In this document: positions 45,367 to 56,060 of the stretch, in pieces | How positions within the stretch are numbered: position 1 is the first letter of the stretch | Layout: every line of letters begins with the position of its first letter | Origin: Gloeobacter morelensis MG652769 | GTDB taxonomy: Bacteria; Cyanobacteriota; Cyanobacteriia; Gloeobacterales; Gloeobacteraceae | Assembly: GCF_021018745.1 (NCBI RefSeq) | Contig: NZ_CP063845.1 | Location: 248,001 to 312,000 of the forward strand | Length of the DNA stretch: 64,000 bases | Direction of reading: 5' to 3' | Translations under genes and position numbers: made by a program | The notes under the pieces: generated by a model | What the model saw: only the letters and a program-made list of their open reading frames with translations | Database searches by the model: none | Told to the model about the DNA's origin: nothing

Positions 45367-46353
45367 ATGCAACTTGGCATGATCGGACTCGGGCGCATGG
45401 GTGCCAACATTGTCCGGCGCCTGCTGCGCCACGGTCACGAGTGTGTGGTCTACAACCGCACCGCCGAGAAAGTCCGGCAACTGGAGGGCGAAGGGGCCAT
45501 CGGTGCGACGACCCTCGACGCTTTTGTAGATAAACTCGCCACCCCCCGCGCAGTTTGGGTGATGCTCCCCGCGGGGGAGCCCACCGAGCAGACGATCGGC
45601 GCTCTGGCCGAACGGCTGCAGCCGGGGGACATCGTCATCGACGGCGGCAATTCTTATTACAAAGACGACGTGCGCCGCGCCCGCCTCCTGGCCGAGAGGG
45701 GCATCGGTTTTGTCGATGTCGGCACCTCGGGCGGGGTCTGGGGGTTGGAGCGGGGCTACTGCCTGATGATTGGCGGCGAGGAGCAGAACGTTCGTTATCT
45801 TGACCCGCTGCTTGTGGCCCTCGCCCCCGGGCGCGGGGAGATCCCGTCCACCCCCGGGCGCGAGGGGCTCGACGCGCGCGCCGAGATGGGCTACCTGCAC
45901 TGCGGTCTGGTGGGCGGGGGACACTTCGTCAAAATGGTCCACAACGGCATCGAATACGGCCTGATGCAGGCCTACGCCGAGGGCTTCGACATCCTGCGGG
46001 GTGCGGGCGCGCCCGAGTTGCCCGAGGGCCACCGCTACCACTTCAATCTGGCGGATGTCGCCGAAGTCTGGCGCCGGGGCAGCGTCGTCTCTTCGTGGCT
46101 GTTGGATCTCAGTGCCATTGCCCTAGCCGGCGACCCGCAGCTTGCGGGGTATTCCGGTTTTGTGCAGGACTCGGGAGAAGGGCGCTGGACGGTGGCCGCC
46201 GCCCTCGAAGAGGGGGTGTCGGCGGAGGTGCTCTCGGCGGCTCTGTATACCCGGTTTCGTTCCCGGCAGGAGCACACCTTCGCCGAAAAGGTGCTCTCGG
46301 CGATGCGCTTTCAGTTCGGCGGGCACACCGAGCACACCGGCGCGGGAGGGTGA
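45367..46353 (+). CDS. gnd: 6-phosphogluconate dehydrogenase, short (decarboxylating) form
   Basis: 328 aa, the short NAD-type or GntZ/YqeC-like class rather than the 470-aa form. N-terminal [20 protein letters not shown] (NAD(P) GxGxxG), catalytic-region [16 protein letters not shown], and substrate site [20 protein letters not shown] with catalytic Lys and HN. Makes ribulose 5-phosphate, CO2 and reduced cofactor. It ends 5 bp before the zwf ATG. ATG with GGAGGAGAC-like ribosome site. Confidence 0.93.
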   Translation: MQLGMIGLGRMGANIVRRLLRHGHECVVYNRTAEKVRQLEGEGAIGATTLDAFVDKLATPRAVWVMLPAGEPTEQTIGALAERLQPGDIVIDGGNSYYKDDVRRARLLAERGIGFVDVGTSGGVWGLERGYCLMIGGEEQNVRYLDPLLVALAPGRGEIPSTPGREGLDARAEMGYLHCGLVGGGHFVKMVHNGIEYGLMQAYAEGFDILRGAGAPELPEGHRYHFNLADVAEVWRRGSVVSSWLLDLSAIALAGDPQLAGYSGFVQDSGEGRWTVAAALEEGVSAEVLSAALYTRFRSRQEHTFAEKVLSAMRFQFGGHTEHTGAGG

Positions 46354-46358
46354 AGGCG

Positions 46359-47897
46359 ATGGCAACCGATTCGACGACGCCCTCCCCAAACGCCCCACCG
46401 GCTGGACCCTGCGCGATGGTCGTCTTCGGGGCGGCCGGGGATCTGACCAGTCGGCTACTGGTGCCGGCGCTCTACAACCTGGCCGCAGGCGGGCTATTGG
46501 GTGAAAAATTTGTCTTGATCGGGCTGGCCCGCGCCCCCCTCACCGACGCCGATTTTCGGGCGCAACTGGGCGAGGCTTTGCTTCGCCATGCCACCGCTGC
46601 GGTCGATCCGGCCGTTTGGGATGCCCTTGCGCAGCGGGTTTTTTATCTGGAAGCCCACTTCGAAGCCCCCGATACCTACGCTCGACTGCGGCGGCGGCTG
46701 GCCGAGGTGGAAGGCGAGTTCAACACGGGCGGCAATGCCCTGTTTTATCTGGCGACCGCCGCCGAGCACTTCGGCGGCATCGTCGAGCAGTTGGGCTGGG
46801 CCGGTCTGACCCGCGAGCAGACTGATCACTGGCGGCGCGTCATTCTCGAAAAACCCTTCGGCCAGGACCTCGCCTCCGCCCAAACCCTCAACGCCCGCCT
46901 CCGGCGCGACCTCTTAGAAAAACAGGTCTACCGCATCGACCACTACCTGGGCAAAGAAACCGTCCAGAACATCTTGGTACTGCGCTTCGCCAACGGTCTA
47001 TTTGAGCCCCTCTGGAACCGCAACCACATCGACCATGTGCAGATCACCGTCGCCGAGAGTGTCGGGGTCGAAAAGCGGGGCGGCTACTACGACCGGGCCG
47101 GGGCGCTCAGGGACATGGTGCCCAACCATCTTTTCCAGTTGCTCGCCCTCACCGCGATGGAGCCGCCCACCTGCTTCGGGGCCGATGCCGTGCGCACCGA
47201 GAAGACCAAGCTGCTGGAAGCCGTTCAGGCGCTCAAGCCCGCGCAGGTACCCGCCCACGTCGTGCGCGCCCAGTACGCCGCGGGCACTATCGGGGAGCGG
47301 GCCCTCCCGGACTACCGCTCCGAGCCGCGGGTGGCGCCGGATTCGACCACCGAGACTTTTATCGCCCTCAAACTCGCCGTCGATAACTGGCGGTGGGCGG
47401 GGGTGCCCTTTTATCTGCGCACCGGCAAGGCCCTCACCAGGCGCAGCACCGAGATCGCCATCCGCTTCAAGCAGGCGCCCTACGCGATGTTTCGCGATAC
47501 GCCGGTGGAGCGCCTCACCCCCAACTACCTGGTACTGCACATCCAGCCGGAGGAGCGCATCAGCCTCGAATTTGGCGCCAAAGTGCCGGGGCCCGCAGTG
47601 CGTATGACCGGTGTCGGCATGGACTTTTGCTACAATCGCCACTTCGGCGGCGAGCGGGCGATCGGCTACGAGACTTTAATTTACGATTGCATAATGGGTG
47701 ATGCCACCCTCTTTCAGCGCTCGGATACGGTGGAGGCGGCCTGGGGGGTCGTGGAGCCCATCTTTGCCGCCTGGAACAATTCGATGGCGGACCTGCTCAC
47801 CTACCCGGCCGGCAGTTGGGGTCCGCAGCAGGCGGAGGAGATGCTCGGGCGCGACGGTCGGCAGTGGCGGAGCACGGACCATGATTCTTGCAGGTGA
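46359..47897 (+). CDS. zwf: glucose-6-phosphate 1-dehydrogenase
   Basis: 512 aa, the standard length. NADP site AMVVFGAAGDLTSRLLVPAL, active-site RIDHYLGKETVQNILV with the catalytic His, and EKPFGQDLASAQ. First enzyme of the oxidative pentose phosphate route. The start ATG 46359 follows gnd by 5 bp and the C-terminal codons overlap the glucokinase start by 17 bp, so gnd-zwf-glk are one operon. No opcA gene is visible here. Confidence 0.95.
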   Translation: MATDSTTPSPNAPPAGPCAMVVFGAAGDLTSRLLVPALYNLAAGGLLGEKFVLIGLARAPLTDADFRAQLGEALLRHATAAVDPAVWDALAQRVFYLEAHFEAPDTYARLRRRLAEVEGEFNTGGNALFYLATAAEHFGGIVEQLGWAGLTREQTDHWRRVILEKPFGQDLASAQTLNARLRRDLLEKQVYRIDHYLGKETVQNILVLRFANGLFEPLWNRNHIDHVQITVAESVGVEKRGGYYDRAGALRDMVPNHLFQLLALTAMEPPTCFGADAVRTEKTKLLEAVQALKPAQVPAHVVRAQYAAGTIGERALPDYRSEPRVAPDSTTETFIALKLAVDNWRWAGVPFYLRTGKALTRRSTEIAIRFKQAPYAMFRDTPVERLTPNYLVLHIQPEERISLEFGAKVPGPAVRMTGVGMDFCYNRHFGGERAIGYETLIYDCIMGDATLFQRSDTVEAAWGVVEPIFAAWNNSMADLLTYPAGSWGPQQAEEMLGRDGRQWRSTDHDSCR

Positions 47898-48864
47898 TGT
47901 GGGCGGAACCAACACGCGGCTGGCGGGCTTCGAGCCGGTCGCGGGTAACTTGATGCCGATCGTGGCTGAGACCTATGCCAGCCGGGATCATTCCAGTCTC
48001 GACACAATCGTCTATCTTTTTATTTCTGAGTACCGTCTGCGGGTCGCCGCCGCCTGCTTCGGGGTGGCGGGGCCGGTCAGGCGGGGCCGGGCCGAGACGA
48101 CCAACCTGCCCTGGTCGATCGACGCCAACGCCCTGGCGGCCGGGCTCAAGCTGCCGACGGTGGGACTGATCAACGATCTGGAGGCCAACGCCCACGGCAT
48201 TGCACTGCTGGGACCGGCGGATTTTGCCGTACTCAACCCGGGGGCGGCGGATGCGATGGGCAACCAAGCCGTCATCGCGGCCGGGACGGGGCTCGGGGAG
48301 GCGGGGCTGTTTTGGGACGGCAGGCGGCATCGGCCCTTCGCGACCGAGGGTGGGCACTCCGATTTTGCGCCCGGCGACGCGCTGCAGATCGAGTTGCTGC
48401 GCCATCTGCGGGTGCGCTTTGCCCATGTGAGCTGGGAGCGGGTGCTCTCCGGTCCGGGGTTGGTCAATCTCTATCAATTTCTGCGGGACACCGGGCGCGG
48501 GGAGGAACCCGATTGGCTCACCGAGGAGCTGCGCAATCATCCCAATCCGGCGGCGGTCATCTCGCAGGCAGCACTCGCGGGCAAGTCCTGGTTGTGCGAA
48601 CAGGCACTTGATTTGCTGATTGTTCTGTACGGTGCAGAGGCGGGCAATCTGGCCCTGAAGGTCACTGCCCTGGGCGGAGTGTTTCTGGGGGGCGGCATCG
48701 CCCCCAAACTGGTGGACCGGCTCAAAGGACCGGCATTTTTGGAGGCGTTTTTTTCTAAGGGGCGCCTGCGGCCGCTCTTGGAGGCGATGCCGGTGCGCGT
48801 CATCCTCAACGAGCGGGCCGCCCTGCTCGGAGCCGCCCACTGCGCCATGCAAACTTTGATCTAG
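47881..48864 (+). CDS. glk: glucokinase
   Basis: 327 aa. ROK-unrelated bacterial glucokinase (Glk/PF02685) type: N-terminal ATP site MILAGDVGGTNTRLAGF, catalytic/sugar region VGLINDLEANAHGIALL, AAGTGLGEAGLFWDG, PFATEGGHSDFAP and C-terminal LGGVFLGGGIAPKLVD. Converts free glucose to glucose 6-phosphate for zwf. Overlaps the zwf stop by 17 bp, suggesting coupling. Consistent with use of glucose freed by the next gene's glucosidase. Confidence 0.93.
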   Translation: MILAGDVGGTNTRLAGFEPVAGNLMPIVAETYASRDHSSLDTIVYLFISEYRLRVAAACFGVAGPVRRGRAETTNLPWSIDANALAAGLKLPTVGLINDLEANAHGIALLGPADFAVLNPGAADAMGNQAVIAAGTGLGEAGLFWDGRRHRPFATEGGHSDFAPGDALQIELLRHLRVRFAHVSWERVLSGPGLVNLYQFLRDTGRGEEPDWLTEELRNHPNPAAVISQAALAGKSWLCEQALDLLIVLYGAEAGNLALKVTALGGVFLGGGIAPKLVDRLKGPAFLEAFFSKGRLRPLLEAMPVRVILNERAALLGAAHCAMQTLI

Positions 48865-49052
48865 CGGCAGTGGGCCGCATGGACAAGATTTTGACATCGT
48901 TTTGTTTGTAGCGCCTGTGCTCCACCTTCACGGGCAAGCCCATCGCCCGGTTGCCGGTTGTTCGACCTCAGCCGGCTGGACGCACCGTGTCCTTCCCAAC
49001 GGCACCTTCCGCAACCGGTAGATGCCCATTCGACCTCCCGGAGGAACAGGCC

Positions 49053-51743
49053 ATGACCCAAGAAGAAGAGAGATTGCTCGAAGCCCGCTCCCGCGCAGTC
49101 CACTGGCGGCGGTGGGGGCCGTACCTGAGCGAGCGGCAGTGGGGCACAGTACGCGAAGACTACAGCGATCACGGTACGGCCTGGGACTACTTTCCCCACG
49201 ACCACGCCCGCAGCCGCGCCTACCGCTGGGGCGAAGACGGCATCGCCGGGGTGAGCGACAACCACCAGTACCTGTGCTTCGCCCTCGCCCTCTGGAACGG
49301 CAGGGATCCAATCCTCAAAGAACGCCTGTTTGGCCTGTCGGGCAGCGAGGGCAACCACGGGGAGGATGTCAAAGAGTATTACTTTTATCTCGACAACACA
49401 CCCACCCACTCGTACATGAAATATTTGTACAAATACCCGCAAGCAGCTTTTCCCTACGCCGAACTGGTGGAGGAGAACCGGCGGCGGGGGCGGGGGCAAC
49501 CCGAGTTCGAACTGTTGAACACGGGGGCATTCCGGGAGGACCGCTACTTCGACCTCACCGTCGAGTACGCCAAAGTTTCGCAGGACGACATCCTGATTGA
49601 GATCAGCGCCACCAACTGTGGGCCGGAGGAGCAGCACCTGCACCTGCTGCCGACGCTCTGGTTTCGCAACACCTGGTCGTGGGACGGGTCGGCAAAACCC
49701 ATCTTGAGGGCGACTGGCTCCGGTTCGGTCGCCGCAGTCGTCGAGGCCGACCATCCCACCCTCGGTCGACGGTGGCTCTACTGCGAAGGGCCGGAGGAAC
49801 TGCTCTTCACCGAGAACGAGACCAACTACGCCCGCCTGTTTGGCGTGCCCAACGCTTCGCCCTACGTCAAAGACGCCTTCCACGCCCACGTCGTCGGTGG
49901 AGACGCTTCGGCAGTCAACCCCGATCGAGTCGGCACCAAGGCTGCGGCCCACTACACCCGAGCGCTCCGCCCCGACCAGACCGCGGTGATCCGCCTGCGC
50001 CTGTGCGACCGGCCCGACCTCGCCCAGCCTTTCGGCGGCGAATTCGAAACGGTCCTTAAGACCCGGATCCGCGAGGCGGACGAATTCTATGCGCGGGTGT
50101 GCCCCGATGGATCGCCCGACGATCGCAACATCCAGCGCCAGGCCTTCGCCGGGATGCTCTGGAACAAGCAGTTCTACCATTTCGTAGTCGAACGGTGGCT
50201 CAAGGGAGACCCCGCCGCGCCCGCGCCGCCCGCGAGCCGCCAGCTGGGGCGCAACCACGAATGGCCCCACCTCTATAACGACGACATCCTCTCGATGCCC
50301 GACAAGTGGGAGTACCCCTGGTTCGCCGCCTGGGACTTGGCCTTCCACGCCATTCCGCTTGCGATGGTCGACCCCGACTTCGCCAAGGGCCAGCTCGAAC
50401 TACTCACCCGCGAGTGGTACATGCACCCGAACGGCCAGCTCCCCGCCTACGAGTGGCAATTCTCCGACGTCAACCCGCCCGTGCACGCCTGGGCCGCCCT
50501 ACAGGTCTACGAGATGGAGCAGCAAATCTACGGCCGCGCCGACCGCAGCTTCCTGGAGCGCGTCTTCCAGAAGCTGCTGCTCAACTTCACCTGGTGGGTC
50601 AACCGCAAGGACGCCGAGGGCAAGAACGTCTTCCAGGGCGGCTTTCTGGGCCTTGACAACATCGGCGTGTTCGACCGAAGCGCAAGGCTGCCGACCGGCG
50701 GCCACATCGACCAATCCGACGGCACCAGCTGGATGGGCATGTACTGCCTGAACATGCTCGCCATCGCCCTCGAACTGGCCAAAGAAAACATGGCCTACGA
50801 AGACATCGCCTCGAAATTCTTTGAGCACTTTCTCTACATCGCCGACGCGATGAACCACATCGGCGGTGACGGTATCGCGCTATGGGACGAGGAGGACGGG
50901 TTTTTCTACGACGTGCTGCACCTCGACGACCGGCACCTCTGCCTGAAAGTGCGCTCGATGGTCGGGCTCATCCCGCTCTACGCCATCGAGACCCTGGGAC
51001 CGGAGACCCTGGAGCGGTTGCCCAACTTTAAGCGCCGACTGGAGTGGTTCGTTCGCAACCGCCCCGACCTCAGGCGCAACGTCGCCTGCATGGAGACCGC
51101 CGGGATCGGGGCATACCGGCTGCTGGCGATTGTGAGCGGCGACAAACTCGAACGGGTGCTGCGCCGCCTGCTCGACGAGGACGAGTTTTTGAGCCCCCAC
51201 GGGATCCGGGCCGTCTCGCGCCACCACAAAGACCACCCCTACGTCTTTTCGAGCGACGGAATGGAACACCGGGTGGACTACGAACCGGCCGAGTCCACGA
51301 GTGGCCTGTTCGGCGGCAACTCCAACTGGCGCGGTCCGGTGTGGTTCCCGGTCAACTACCTGATCATCGAGGCTCTGGAGCGCTTTCACCGCTACCTGGG
51401 AGACGACTTCAAAGTCGAGTGTCCGACCGGCTCGGGCCGCTACTTGAGCCTGGCGGAGGTCGCGGCGGAACTGGCCCGCCGACTCGTCTCGATCTTCAAG
51501 CCCGACGAGCACGGCATGCGGCCTGTCTTCGGCAGCGCCGATCTGCCTTTCGAGGAGGATCTGCTGCTTTTTTACGAATACTTCCACGGCGACAACGGCG
51601 CGGGGATCGGGGCGAGCCACCAGACGGGTTGGACCGGCCTGGTCGCCGCCCTCATCCAGCGGGCCGCCCGGCAACGCCCGCCCGTACCCGAAGCACCCCG
51701 TGAGCCACAGACAACTGCACCCGAACCGCTCTCCACCTGTTAG
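49053..51743 (+). CDS. GH63-like glucosidase (MGH1/YgjK family)
   Basis: 896 aa, ATG with GGAGG upstream. No signal peptide, so cytoplasmic. Catalytic general-acid Asp region [20 protein letters not shown] and a C-terminal Glu region [21 protein letters not shown] match the (alpha/alpha)6 barrel of GH63. N-terminal beta-sandwich starts [20 protein letters not shown] and includes [20 protein letters not shown]. Cyanobacterial members are thought to act on glucosylglycerate, mannosylglycerate or similar small glucosides; exact substrate unknown. Located between glucokinase and glucose dehydrogenase. Confidence 0.88.
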   Translation: MTQEEERLLEARSRAVHWRRWGPYLSERQWGTVREDYSDHGTAWDYFPHDHARSRAYRWGEDGIAGVSDNHQYLCFALALWNGRDPILKERLFGLSGSEGNHGEDVKEYYFYLDNTPTHSYMKYLYKYPQAAFPYAELVEENRRRGRGQPEFELLNTGAFREDRYFDLTVEYAKVSQDDILIEISATNCGPEEQHLHLLPTLWFRNTWSWDGSAKPILRATGSGSVAAVVEADHPTLGRRWLYCEGPEELLFTENETNYARLFGVPNASPYVKDAFHAHVVGGDASAVNPDRVGTKAAAHYTRALRPDQTAVIRLRLCDRPDLAQPFGGEFETVLKTRIREADEFYARVCPDGSPDDRNIQRQAFAGMLWNKQFYHFVVERWLKGDPAAPAPPASRQLGRNHEWPHLYNDDILSMPDKWEYPWFAAWDLAFHAIPLAMVDPDFAKGQLELLTREWYMHPNGQLPAYEWQFSDVNPPVHAWAALQVYEMEQQIYGRADRSFLERVFQKLLLNFTWWVNRKDAEGKNVFQGGFLGLDNIGVFDRSARLPTGGHIDQSDGTSWMGMYCLNMLAIALELAKENMAYEDIASKFFEHFLYIADAMNHIGGDGIALWDEEDGFFYDVLHLDDRHLCLKVRSMVGLIPLYAIETLGPETLERLPNFKRRLEWFVRNRPDLRRNVACMETAGIGAYRLLAIVSGDKLERVLRRLLDEDEFLSPHGIRAVSRHHKDHPYVFSSDGMEHRVDYEPAESTSGLFGGNSNWRGPVWFPVNYLIIEALERFHRYLGDDFKVECPTGSGRYLSLAEVAAELARRLVSIFKPDEHGMRPVFGSADLPFEEDLLLFYEYFHGDNGAGIGASHQTGWTGLVAALIQRAARQRPPVPEAPREPQTTAPEPLSTC

Positions 51744-51785
51744 CGCCCCGACCCAGTTCGCCCCAACCCGACAGGAACCGAACCT

Positions 51786-52892
51786 ATGAAAGCGATCGTC
51801 GTTTTTCCCGGTCAACCCGACAGCATTCACCTCGCCAACCTGCCCAAGCCGGGCGTGGACGATGTCCCGGGCGGCCGGGGCGTCCTGGTCAAGATTCTGC
51901 GCGTCGGTGTGGACGGCACCGACAAAGAGATCAACGCCGCCGAATACGGGGCGGCCCCGCCCGGCTGCGATTTTCTGGTGCTTGGCCACGAGAGCTTCGG
52001 CGTCGTCGAAGCTGTCGGATCGCACGTCACCGAACTATCCGTCGGCGACTACGTCGTCGCCACGGTGCGCCGGCCGGGCAGCAGCATCTACGACCGGATC
52101 GGCCAGTACGACATGACCCTCGACGACACTTACTACGAGCGCGGCATCAGCCTCCGCCACGGCTTTCTTACCGAGTACTACGTCGATGAGCCTGAGTACA
52201 TCGTCAAAGTGCCTCCGGGACTGAAGGCGGCCGGGGTGTTGCTCGAACCCGCCAGCGTCATCGAAAAAGGCATCCACCAGGCCTACGAGATCCAGCGCCG
52301 GCTGCGGGTCTGGCAGCCGAAGCGGGCGGCGGTGCTCGGGGCGGGCACAATCGGGCTGCTTGCCACCCTGGCACTGCGCCTGAGGGGACTGGAAGTGTGC
52401 ACCTTCGCCCGCACCCGTCCCCCTTACCTCAACTCGGAACTGGTCGGGCAGATCGGCGGCTGCTACCACAGCAGCCAGGATCTGAACCTGGCGGAAGCCT
52501 CGAAGGCGCACGGCCCCTTCGACCTCATCTTCGAGGCGACCGGTTTTGCTCCGCTGGTCTTCGAGGCGATGAACATCCTCGGCAAAAACGGCGTGCTCGT
52601 TTTGTCGAGCGTGACGGGCGGTGGGCGCAACATCGAGATCCCAGCCGACCGGATCAACCTGGGTTTTGTGCTGGGCAACAAAGTCGTCGTCGGCACGGTC
52701 AACGCCAACCGCGAGTACTTTGAACTGGGTGTCCGGGATTTTTGCCGGGCCGAAATGCAGTATCCCGGCTGGCTTGCGAAGCTGCTCACCCACCCGGTCG
52801 GGGGCCTGGAGAACTATCAGGAGTTGATCGACACCCTGACCGAGGCAAAAGGGGCGATCAAAGTCTTTTGCGAGATCGCTCCTATTGTCTAG
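51786..52892 (+). CDS. gdh: glucose 1-dehydrogenase (zinc-type MDR)
   Basis: 368 aa. Medium-chain dehydrogenase: zinc ligand region GVDGTDKEI (Asp in place of the usual Cys, as in archaeal glucose dehydrogenases), [13 protein letters not shown] (His-Glu), [11 protein letters not shown] (Glu), and Rossmann [17 protein letters not shown]. The protein lacks the structural-zinc Cys cluster of classical alcohol dehydrogenases, as far as I can see. Oxidises glucose to gluconolactone. Placement after the glucosidase gives a path parallel to the glk-zwf route. Confidence 0.87.
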   Translation: MKAIVVFPGQPDSIHLANLPKPGVDDVPGGRGVLVKILRVGVDGTDKEINAAEYGAAPPGCDFLVLGHESFGVVEAVGSHVTELSVGDYVVATVRRPGSSIYDRIGQYDMTLDDTYYERGISLRHGFLTEYYVDEPEYIVKVPPGLKAAGVLLEPASVIEKGIHQAYEIQRRLRVWQPKRAAVLGAGTIGLLATLALRLRGLEVCTFARTRPPYLNSELVGQIGGCYHSSQDLNLAEASKAHGPFDLIFEATGFAPLVFEAMNILGKNGVLVLSSVTGGGRNIEIPADRINLGFVLGNKVVVGTVNANREYFELGVRDFCRAEMQYPGWLAKLLTHPVGGLENYQELIDTLTEAKGAIKVFCEIAPIV

Positions 52893-52955
52893 TCGCAGCC
52901 CGACTGTAAACTTGCCAGAAGTACCAGAGGGCCGTGGGGCCTTTTCGGAGGTCAC

Positions 52956-53516
52956 ATGGACAACAGGTATTCGTTTTTGGGCGGGAAGCGGGGCCCGTGG
53001 CGGGTCGCCCGGTTGGACGGCCTTCGGGGGGAGGGTCTGGAGGCGGTCGAACGACTGCAGATTGTGCAGGGGGAATGGGCGGAATCGGCTTCAGAGGCGG
53101 CGTGGGTTCTTCGCGGCCTGACGAGCAACGTGCGTTATGCCACACGGCCCGAGGTGGATGCCCTGCGGGAGCGCCAACCGGCCCTGGCCCGCCCGGAGGC
53201 GCGCTACGCCGCGCTCATCCCGATCAAAAAATCGGCCCGGTGGTGGGAACTAGCCCAGGACGAGCGGCGGGCCATCTTCGAGGAGACCTCGCATCACACG
53301 GCGATCGGCATGGAGTTCCTGCCGGCGGTCGCCCGCCGCCTTCACCATTGCCGCGACATCGGCGAGCCGTTCGATTTTCTCACCTGGTTCGAGTACGCCC
53401 CGGAGCACACCCGCGCTTTCGAAGATCTGCTCGACCGGCTCCGGGTGACGCGCGAGTGGGACTTCGTCGAACGCGAGGTGGACATCCGGCTTGTGCGCAT
53501 CGACGAAGGGACCTGA
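52956..53516 (+). CDS. chlorite dismutase (Cld)-family haem protein
   Basis: 186 aa, the short two-lobe-lacking clade size. Distal Arg region AWVLRGLTSNVRYATRPE and proximal His region HTAIGMEFLPAVARRLHHCR followed by PFDFLTWFEYAPEHTRAFED. Members either dismutate chlorite or are haem peroxidase/coproporphyrin enzymes; short cyanobacterial forms with the distal Arg can have real chlorite activity. It is 63 bp after glucose dehydrogenase on the same strand. Confidence 0.87.
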   Translation: MDNRYSFLGGKRGPWRVARLDGLRGEGLEAVERLQIVQGEWAESASEAAWVLRGLTSNVRYATRPEVDALRERQPALARPEARYAALIPIKKSARWWELAQDERRAIFEETSHHTAIGMEFLPAVARRLHHCRDIGEPFDFLTWFEYAPEHTRAFEDLLDRLRVTREWDFVEREVDIRLVRIDEGT

Positions 53517-53557
53517 GCCCCGGCAGCACTTCGGAGGTGGGCAGCGCCGCCATCGCC

Positions 53558-53950
53558 TCACCTGAGCCTTTCGGCGAGGTGGTCGCCCACCCGCAGGGCG
53601 ATGGCGACGATCGTGAGGGTCGGGTTGACGGCGGCCGAGGATGGGAAGAAGCTGCCGTCCACTACGTAGAGATTTTCCACTGCGTGGGCGCGGCAGTCGA
53701 GGTCGAGCACTGGGGTGGCCAGGTTGGGACCGAAGCGGCAGGTGCCGCACTGGTGGCCGACCGCCGCCAGGGGAGACTGGGTGCGCGGGTAGAGCCCGAA
53801 GGGCAGCATCGTCTCGGCTTCGTCCACGGCCTTGAGCGCCGCAGTCCAACGGCGCACCAGTGCCTCGTGCGCCTCGGTATTGTTCGCGGCACAAGAAAGG
53901 TATATCTCACCGTCTTCGAGCGTTACCCGGTTGCCGGGGTCGGGGAGATC
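53558..53950 (-). pseudogene. C-terminal fragment of a GMC oxidoreductase
   Basis: Reads DLPDPGNRVTLEDGEIYLSC and ends with the GMC C-terminal signature HQCGTCRFG...VENLYVVDGSFFPSSAAVNP...TIVAIALRVGDHLAERLR. 130 codons before the stop. Its 5' side meets the IS1182 element at CTAG. The rest of the gene (FAD site and middle) is missing apart from a fragment on the other side of the element. Confidence 0.9.
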
Positions 53951-53954
53951 CTAG

Positions 53955-55616
53955 AGCGTCGGTCCAGAACCCGTAGTTGACGGTAGAAGCCACATCCTCT
54001 TTTCTGGAGACGTCCTCTACCGTCCTCGCTTATGCAGCCTCCCGAGTGGCGACCACCCGTAGAACCTTCACCCGCCGAGCAGGCCATCCTCAAACGCATC
54101 CGCCGCGCCAAGCTCTTCGGCTTCCTGCGACGCATCCGACATCGACTCTTCGACTCCGCTTTCCAGACAGAACTGGCCGGTATCTATAAACAAAGCCCTT
54201 GTGGTCAGCCGCCCGTCCCACCGGCGCAACTGGCCCTCGCCACCGTCTTGCAGGCTTACTCGGGTATCTCCGACGACGAAACCATCGAAGTCTTGACCAT
54301 GGACCGCCGCTGGCAGATGGTGCTCGACTGCCTCGACTGTGAGGAGGCCCCTTTCGGCAAAGCGACCCTGATACGCTTTCGCCAGGCCCTCATCGCCCAC
54401 GGCCTGGACCGGCGGTTGATAGAGCGCACTATCGAATTAGCAACCACCGATGGCGGGTTCGGCCCGCGGGCCTTGCGCGCCGCCCTCGATTCGAGCCCCT
54501 TGTGGGGGGCGGGGAGGGTGGAAGACTCTTTTAACTTGTTGGGCCATGCGATGCGCAAAGCGTTGAGCATCATGGCGTGCCAGATGGGGGTGGGACTGGC
54601 ACATCTGGCCGCCGAAAGCGGCACTGCGGTCGTAGCAAGCAGCAGTTTGAAAGCAGCCCTGGACATCGACTGGAGCGAACCGGACGAGTGTGCCGAGGCA
54701 CTCGGCAGGCTGCTCGGGGCGCTCGAATCGCTGGAAAGCTGGCTCGATGGGCAACTCCAACCGCCACCGACCGAGGTTGAGCAATGTCTCGAAGATGCTG
54801 GGCAAGTGCACCAACAGGACGTCCAACTCAACTGACGCGGACAGTTCGTGCTGCGGCGCGGGGTCAGTCCCGAGCGACGCATCAGTCTAGAAGACGCCGA
54901 GATGCGGCATGGGCGCAAGAGTCGGGCGGTGCGCATCGACGGCTACAAGCGCCACATCCTCAAGGACCTCGACAACGGCCTGGTGCGGGCGGTGGGCGTT
55001 ACGCCTGCCAATCAACCGGAAGCGAGAGTGACGGTGGAAATCCGGGCGGACCTCGAACCGCAAAAGGTGCGGGTAAGCGAACTGCACATCGACCGGGCCT
55101 ATTTGAGCAGCGAGTGGGTCAGGCAGCGTTCTGAGGACTTGCAAATTTACTGCAAAGCCTGGCCAGTCAGGAATGGGCCGTACTTTCAGAAGACAGCCTT
55201 TGTACTCGACTGGGAAGTAATGACCGTGCGCTGTCCCCAAGGCGTCACTCAGCCTTTTGAAGTGGGCGGGAAAGTGCAGTTTCCGGCAACGCGCTGTCGG
55301 CACTGTCCGCTCCAAGGACGCTGCACGACCAGCCCGAAAGGTCGCAGCGTGTCGATTCATCCGGATGAACGTCTACTCGTGGAGCTGCGCGAACGGCAGC
55401 AGACAAAGGCGGGTCGAGCAAAGTTACGAGAGCGGGTGAGTGTCGAGCACAGCCTGGCGCATATCGGTCAGTGGCAGGGACGCCGAGCCCGCTATTTGGG
55501 AGTACGCAAGAATCTATTCGACCTGCGTCGGGTGGCAGTGGTGCACAACCTGCACGTGCTGGCCCGACAGGAAGCGGCCAGGGTTTTGCAAGCGGCTTAG
55601 GTTCTGGACCGATGCT
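53955..55616 (+). mobile_element. IS1182-family insertion sequence (about 1.66 kb)
   Basis: Terminal inverted repeats of about 17 bp with one mismatch (agcgtcggtccagaacc and its partner agcatcggtccagaacc). The flanks on both sides are CTAG (53951-53954 and 55617-55620), a possible 4-bp target duplication. The transposase gene is split by an in-frame stop. Confidence 0.85.
54032..55600 (+). pseudogene. IS1182-family transposase with in-frame TGA
   Basis: Two ORFs, 54032-54835 (267 aa) and 54848-55600 (250 aa), are in the same frame, separated by TGA at 54833-54835 and four codons (RGQF). Joined they give about 522 aa, the usual IS1182 transposase length. First part: ERTIELATTDGGFGPRALRAALDSS; second part: RRISLEDAEMRHGRKSRAVR and CRHCPLQGRCTTSPKGRS (Cys cluster). 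A CGA-to-TGA change is the simplest explanation; programmed read-through is not excluded. Confidence 0.85.
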
Positions 55617-55952
55617 CTAGTACCAGTCGGCGACGGCGATCGTCTTCTGGTAGACCGCCGGGTTGCGCCGGATGCTGAGGGCGGCTATCGCCGTGGTCAG
55701 GTGCTTCATCAGGTTGCGGCCCACCTGGTCCGACCCGTTGGCGAGGGCAATGAGAAACCGCCGTCGGTCGGGCTCGGGCAACCACTGCGGCAGCCCCCAG
55801 CCGGGGTATTCGAGGAGGGCTGTGAACAGGACGGCCGAGACCATGGCCCAGGCTTCGATCAGATATTCGGGCCAGTGGCGGCGCAAGCGGTCCGCGGTGG
55901 CGTCGTCGGGGGCCGGGTTTTTGCCGATTTGACCGGCACCTCCGGGCAGGAT
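55617..55952 (-). pseudogene. chimeric remnant: aquaporin-like N-terminus fused to GMC oxidoreductase middle
   Basis: An open frame after a TAA (55953-55955) reads DRLRRHWPEYLIEAWAMVSA then LLEYPGWGLPQWLPEPDRRR, which resembles the N-terminus of cyanobacterial MIP/aquaporin proteins. It then switches to ANGSDQVGRNLMKHLTTAIA and RRNPAVYQKTIAVADWY, typical of the middle of GMC oxidoreductases, and stops at the TAG inside CTAG at the IS edge. The junction at FLIALANGS could be a short-homology deletion. The family calls on each half are from memory. Confidence 0.65.
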
Positions 55953-55971
55953 TTACGCAAGCGGTCTAGAG

Positions 55972-56013
55972 CGGTTTTCAGTTGCACAAAAACAGCCGGC
56001 CGGCTGAAAACCG
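55972..56013. repeat. inverted repeat next to the decayed locus
   Basis: cggttttcag (55972-55981) and ctgaaaaccg (56004-56013), 22-nt loop. Could be a terminator relic or part of a dispersed repeat. Confidence 0.4.
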
Positions 56014-56060
56014 TCGCCCGCCGAGGTTTTTGTCCTGACACCTGGCACCTGAAACCTGCT

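Noticed and set aside
48861-50348. 495-aa minus-strand ORF over the glucosidase
   Set aside because: Opposite strand of a GH63-like gene with catalytic motifs; low-quality composition.
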